This document shows positions 52,252 to 57,885 of a stretch of DNA of 57,885 bases, in pieces (position 1 is the first letter of the stretch; every line of letters begins with the position of its first letter). Under the pieces are notes generated by a model. It had not been told where the DNA came from. It worked only from the letters and a program-made list of their open reading frames with translations, and ran no database searches. The translations under genes were made by a program, and so were the position numbers. The stretch covers positions 1 through 57,885 of the forward strand of contig JAFGCU010000004.1 in assembly GCA_016932475.1 (NCBI GenBank). The letters are read 5' to 3'. Source of the stretch: Anaerolineales bacterium (lineage in GTDB: Bacteria > Chloroflexota > Anaerolineae > Anaerolineales > RBG-16-64-43).

Positions 52252-53439
52252 ATGGAACGGAATATCGTGGTCGCGGAAGCCGTTGGACGGTTCATCGAAG
52301 AATATCCGGTGGAGATCGTTGAGCGCAAGGGTATCGGCCATCCGGATTCGCTTTGCGATGGAATCGCCGAACGCATTTCGGTGGAATACACGCGCTGGTG
52401 CCAGGAAAATCTTGGCACGGTGCTGCATCATAATTTCGACAAGGTCCAGCTTGTGGCGGGCGAGGTCCAGGTCGGGTTCGGCAAGGGGGAACTCCTCAAG
52501 CCGATCCACATCCAAATCGCGGGCCGCGGCACCCCGGAATACCGCGGGCGGATGATTCCCATGGATGCGATCGCCATCAACGCCGCCAAATTGCACATCC
52601 GCGAGACGATGAAGAACCTGGATCCGGACAAGCACATGGTCATCGACTGTTTCGCCGGCGCCGGAGCGGTCGAACTGGCGCATACGGTCGATCATATCCG
52701 CGCCAACGACACCTCCTTTGGCTGCGCGCACTGGCCGCGGTCCCAGGTGGAAAACGCCGTCTTCGAGACCGCCCAGTTCCTCAATTATGAACTGATCAAG
52801 AAATTCCCCGTCGGCGAAGATATCAAAGTGATGGGCATGCGCAAAGCCGATCAGATCATCCTCACTTGCGCGGTTCCCTTCATCTCCACGGAAATTCAGG
52901 ATCTCGGCGAGTACATCGAAGCGCGCAAAGGCGTGCACAATTCCCTCCAAACATATGCGGAAAAACTCGCGCCGGGGCGCGCCCTGACGGTGGACGTGAA
53001 CACCGCCGACGACGATGCCAGCGGCGAGGTCTACCTGACGATGACCGGCACATCCGCCGAATGCGGAGACGATGGTTCGGTCGGCCGCGGCAACCGCGTG
53101 ACCGGACTCATCACTCCGTTCCGGACCGCTTCGCTCGAAGCGGCCGCGGGCAAAAACCCGATCTCCCACGTCGGGAAGATCTACAACGTCCTCTCCTTCC
53201 TGGCGGCGCAGGAAATCGTCCGCGAAGTCCCCGAGATCCATGAGGCAAGCGTCTACATCCTCTCCCAGATCGGCCATCCTCTGGACCAGCCGCTGATCGC
53301 CACCGCGACCATCAAACCGGCCAAGGGCGCGATGACCAAGGAACTGGAAGCCAAGGTCCGCGCCGTCCTGGACCGGCGTCTCGAAAAAGTGCACGAGATC
53401 CGGGTGCTGATGGCGGAACAAAAAGTCAATCTCTACTAA
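52252..53439 (+). CDS. mat: S-adenosylmethionine synthetase, archaeal type
   Basis: 395 residues, the length of the archaeal-type methionine adenosyltransferase family (not MetK). Motifs: VEIVERKGIGHPDSLCDGIA, LVAGEVQVGFGKGELLKPI, a Gly/Ala loop DCFAGAGAVELAHTVDHI, ADDDASGEVYLTMTGTSAEC-GDDG and GRGNRVTGLITPFR, then GKIYNVLSFL. It makes S-adenosylmethionine from ATP and methionine, with PPi and Pi released. GGGAGG precedes the ATG. It is monocistronic, with a strong terminator 4 bases after the stop. Bacteria with this type usually lack MetK, which could be checked in the rest of the genome. Confidence 0.95.
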   Translation: MERNIVVAEAVGRFIEEYPVEIVERKGIGHPDSLCDGIAERISVEYTRWCQENLGTVLHHNFDKVQLVAGEVQVGFGKGELLKPIHIQIAGRGTPEYRGRMIPMDAIAINAAKLHIRETMKNLDPDKHMVIDCFAGAGAVELAHTVDHIRANDTSFGCAHWPRSQVENAVFETAQFLNYELIKKFPVGEDIKVMGMRKADQIILTCAVPFISTEIQDLGEYIEARKGVHNSLQTYAEKLAPGRALTVDVNTADDDASGEVYLTMTGTSAECGDDGSVGRGNRVTGLITPFRTASLEAAAGKNPISHVGKIYNVLSFLAAQEIVREVPEIHEASVYILSQIGHPLDQPLIATATIKPAKGAMTKELEAKVRAVLDRRLEKVHEIRVLMAEQKVNLY

Positions 53440-53442
53440 ACG

Positions 53443-53476
53443 AAAAAACTCCCGCGGAAATGGCGGGAGTTTTTTT
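53443..53476. terminator. Bidirectional intrinsic terminator after mat
   Basis: AAAAAACTCCCGC-GGAAATG-GCGGGAGTTTTTT: an 8-bp GC stem with A-run and T-run, directly after the stop. Confidence 0.9.
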
Positions 53477-53480
53477 CCGT

Positions 53481-53594
53481 CCTAACCCCATCTCCCCGCC
53501 TCCGACTTGGGAAAACGCCAAGGCGTCGGCACCCCTCTCCCCCTTGCCTTTACGGGGAGGGGGGAGAGGGAATCGGGGCGAGGGGGTTGGGACA
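53481..53594. repeat. GC-rich palindromic repeat, CCTAACC type
   Basis: Begins CCTAACCCCATCTCCCC and ends GGGGCGAGGGGGTTGGGA, with CCTTTACGGGG at the centre. Same family as 19135-19249 and 54912-55018. Confidence 0.7.
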
Positions 53595-53673
53595 GAAGCG
53601 GGAGAATTCGAAATAAGGAATTTCTTTCCGAAGAAGAAATCTTCGCGCGCTTCGCGGTTCCGCGGTGAAAAGG

Positions 53674-54384
53674 TTATAAGAACTTTCCCCGATTGTTCAT
53701 GAATGCGTGGTAGATCTTGAAATAATCGGTTTGTTCGTATTCCACCTCGCGGATATCCGCATCGGTAAAATGGTAAATCGCCGCGCCCGGACAGGCCAGG
53801 AGGATCGGCGAGTGGGTGGCGATGAAGAATTGGGCGTGTCCGTCCCGGCCGTCCGTCTGCAGATGCTTCAGAAGCTCCACCTGGCTGCGGGGCGAGAGCG
53901 CGGTTTCCGGCTCGTCCAGGAAGAAGATCCCTTCGATCGCGAACACCTTTTTAAAATACTTCAGGATCGATTGCCCGTGGGACAGGGTCAGGAGCGAACC
54001 TCCGCCGAAATAGTCCAGCTGGCCGGGGTCGTTGATTGCCCACTCATCCAGGGTCTCCGAGAAAAATTGAAAATAGTTGGATCCGAAATAGATCCCGGGC
54101 ACCCGCTTCCCGCACCAATCGATATCGACCGAATTCGGGAATTTGTGGACGAAGGGATTGTTGATGCAGCGCCGGCGTTCGGTTTCCCTCCAGATATGCA
54201 GACCGCAGCGGATGGCGAGCGCCTGAAGCAGGGTGGTCTTGCCGCATCCGTTCTCGCCGATGAAGAAGGTGACATTGGTCCGGAAGGGAATGGTGAGCGG
54301 TTTCCGGAATACCGGAAGGTTGAACGGGTAGTGCTCCCGGGTGGGATACCGCGCGGTATCCAGCGACGCCTGGCGAATGTACAT
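53674..54384 (-). CDS. AAA family (ABC-like) ATPase, soluble
   Basis: 236 residues. Walker A GENGCGKTT at about 43-51, a signature-like TLSHGQS, Walker B IFFLDEPE and a switch His in IATHSP: the pattern of SMC/OLD-like AAA_21/AAA_23 ATPases, with only a short insertion between Walker A and signature. There is no nuclease or membrane domain, so the function is unknown; relatives act in DNA repair, defence or phosphate regulation. The start region carries a C/H-poor N terminus MYIRQASL. It lies 24 bases downstream of the adenosine-specific kinase gene on the same strand, probably in one transcript. Confidence 0.85.
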   Translation of the reverse strand: MYIRQASLDTARYPTREHYPFNLPVFRKPLTIPFRTNVTFFIGENGCGKTTLLQALAIRCGLHIWRETERRRCINNPFVHKFPNSVDIDWCGKRVPGIYFGSNYFQFFSETLDEWAINDPGQLDYFGGGSLLTLSHGQSILKYFKKVFAIEGIFFLDEPETALSPRSQVELLKHLQTDGRDGHAQFFIATHSPILLACPGAAIYHFTDADIREVEYEQTDYFKIYHAFMNNRGKFL

Positions 54385-54408
54385 GGAGTTTATATTTTTC
54401 CCGCGGGG

Positions 54409-54891
54409 CTACAGCTTGTAGCCGAATTTGCGCAGCATGGTCTTCCGGTCGGCGATATCCGTCTCGGTTTCGATCCCGCGCACGGCGCTGCCGTCGATCA
54501 CGCCCAGAATGCCGCGCCCCGCCGCGGTTTCCGCCACCACCACCTCCACCGGATTGGCGGTGGCGCAGAAAATCCGGCACACCTCGGGGACATTCTTGAC
54601 GGCGTTCAGGACGTTTACCGGGTAGCAGTTCTCGAGGAAGATGATGAAGGAATGCCCGGCGGCGACGGCCAGCGCATTCTTCTTCGCCAATCCAATCATC
54701 GCATCGGAAGTGCCGGACCAGCGGACCAGGCACGGGCCGGATGCCTCGTTGAAGGCCAAGCCGAACTTGATCCCGGGCACGGCGCCCGCGAGCGCCTCGT
54801 GCAGATCCTCGACGGTCTTGATGAAATGGGATTGCCCGAGGATGACGTTGATATCTTCCGGTTTTTCGATGGGGACCAGTTTAATTTCCAT
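54409..54891 (-). CDS. Adenosine-specific kinase family protein
   Basis: 160 residues, full length of the family (PF04008), which is common in archaea and scattered in bacteria. Visible signatures: INVILGQSHFIKTVEDLHEA, FGLAFNEASGPCLVRWSG, GHSFIIFLENCYPVNVLNAV, CRIFCATANPVEVVVAETA-AGRGILGVIDG. Described members bind adenosine nucleotides and have been assigned adenosine kinase activity, but the physiological role is not settled. The gene is close to the archaeal-type SAM synthetase, so a role in recycling adenosine from SAM-dependent methylation is conceivable. It is the first gene of a pair with the ATPase. Confidence 0.85.
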   Translation of the reverse strand: MEIKLVPIEKPEDINVILGQSHFIKTVEDLHEALAGAVPGIKFGLAFNEASGPCLVRWSGTSDAMIGLAKKNALAVAAGHSFIIFLENCYPVNVLNAVKNVPEVCRIFCATANPVEVVVAETAAGRGILGVIDGSAVRGIETETDIADRKTMLRKFGYKL

Positions 54892-54911
54892 TGGACCTCC
54901 ATTTTCTCTGT

Positions 54912-55018
54912 CCTAACCTCCCACCCCCAGACGGTAATACATGGTTCGATAATTTCCTCCCCTCCCCCCTTCCCCTTACGGGGAAGGGGGGAGGGGCTTG
55001 GGGTTGGGGGGGGTAGGA
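54912..55018. repeat. GC-rich palindromic repeat, CCTAACC type
   Basis: CCTAACCTCCCACCCCC at the left, centre CCCCTTACGGGG, right end GGGTTGGGGGGGGTAGGA. It lies between rpoB and the adenosine-specific kinase gene. Confidence 0.7.
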
Positions 55019-55050
55019 CTGATTTTTCCGAAGTCTACCATAGCAGGGAA

Positions 55051-55085
55051 AATAAAACCGGCAGGTACCCTGCCGGTTTGTTTTG
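55051..55085 (-). terminator. Intrinsic terminator after rpoB
   Basis: Minus strand: AAACCGGCAGG, 3-base loop, CCTGCCGGTTT, then TTATT; stem of 11 bp. It ends the transcript 40 bases after the rpoB stop. A CTCTGCGTTCTCTGCGTCTC repeat word lies between the two. Confidence 0.82.
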
Positions 55086-55124
55086 CTGCACTCTCTGCGT
55101 TCTCTGCGTCTCTGCGGTGAAAAA

Positions 55125-57885
<2,761 letters not shown>

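Overview
The window is a GC-rich bacterial chromosome segment with no rRNA, tRNA or phage genes. The gene set suggests an uncultured Chloroflexota bacterium, probably Anaerolineae-like: many Ser/Thr kinases, multi-GAF histidine kinases, DUF362/ferredoxin proteins, an archaeal-type S-adenosylmethionine synthetase and palindrome-rich spacers. This placement is inference; no marker is decisive, and rpoB (incomplete, at the right edge) is the best handle for checking it.

Layout. 0-2.5 kb: a membrane protein and a Ser/Thr kinase on the minus strand. 2.5-13.9 kb: an accessory island. It holds six intact plus-strand single genes (two unknowns, a short-chain dehydrogenase, a large secreted glycosidase-like lipoprotein, a GT39-type membrane protein, a small membrane protein) separated by related mosaic spacers. 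It ends in decayed sequence with a TPR remnant and a DNA methyltransferase remnant. 14-24.4 kb: a nitrogen block with a GAF histidine kinase and ANTAR antiterminator, a glutamate synthase split over three genes, and divergently amt-PII; amt has a terminator hairpin directly before its ribosome binding site. 24.5-29 kb: kinase plus PP2C pair, then catalase with a candidate operator over its -10 box. 29.3-37.8 kb: DUF6599/DUF362 lipoproteins, an OmpR-type two-component operon, and a GAF kinase with a REC-REC-LuxR regulator.

38.4-44.7 kb is the most unusual locus. It encodes a CUT2-type (ribose/xylose-like) ABC importer with binding lipoprotein, one intact ATPase and one permease. The second ATPase-like protein has lost its catalytic motifs and is fused to a NarL-type histidine kinase. 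A divergent REC-LuxR-REC response regulator completes the set. The arrangement suggests that transporter state is read directly by a covalently attached kinase.

45-57.9 kb: a membrane polyferredoxin with two DUF362 proteins, galT, a ParB-like/DUF4032/universal-stress fusion, methionine adenosyltransferase, an AAA ATPase, an adenosine-specific kinase, and rpoB, which ends in a terminator with no rpoC after it.

Repeats are prominent: a roughly 300-bp intergenic element in four places, GC-rich palindromes, and dispersed words of the CTTTGCGTCCTTTGCGG type. Assignments rest on reading motifs; no database search was run.
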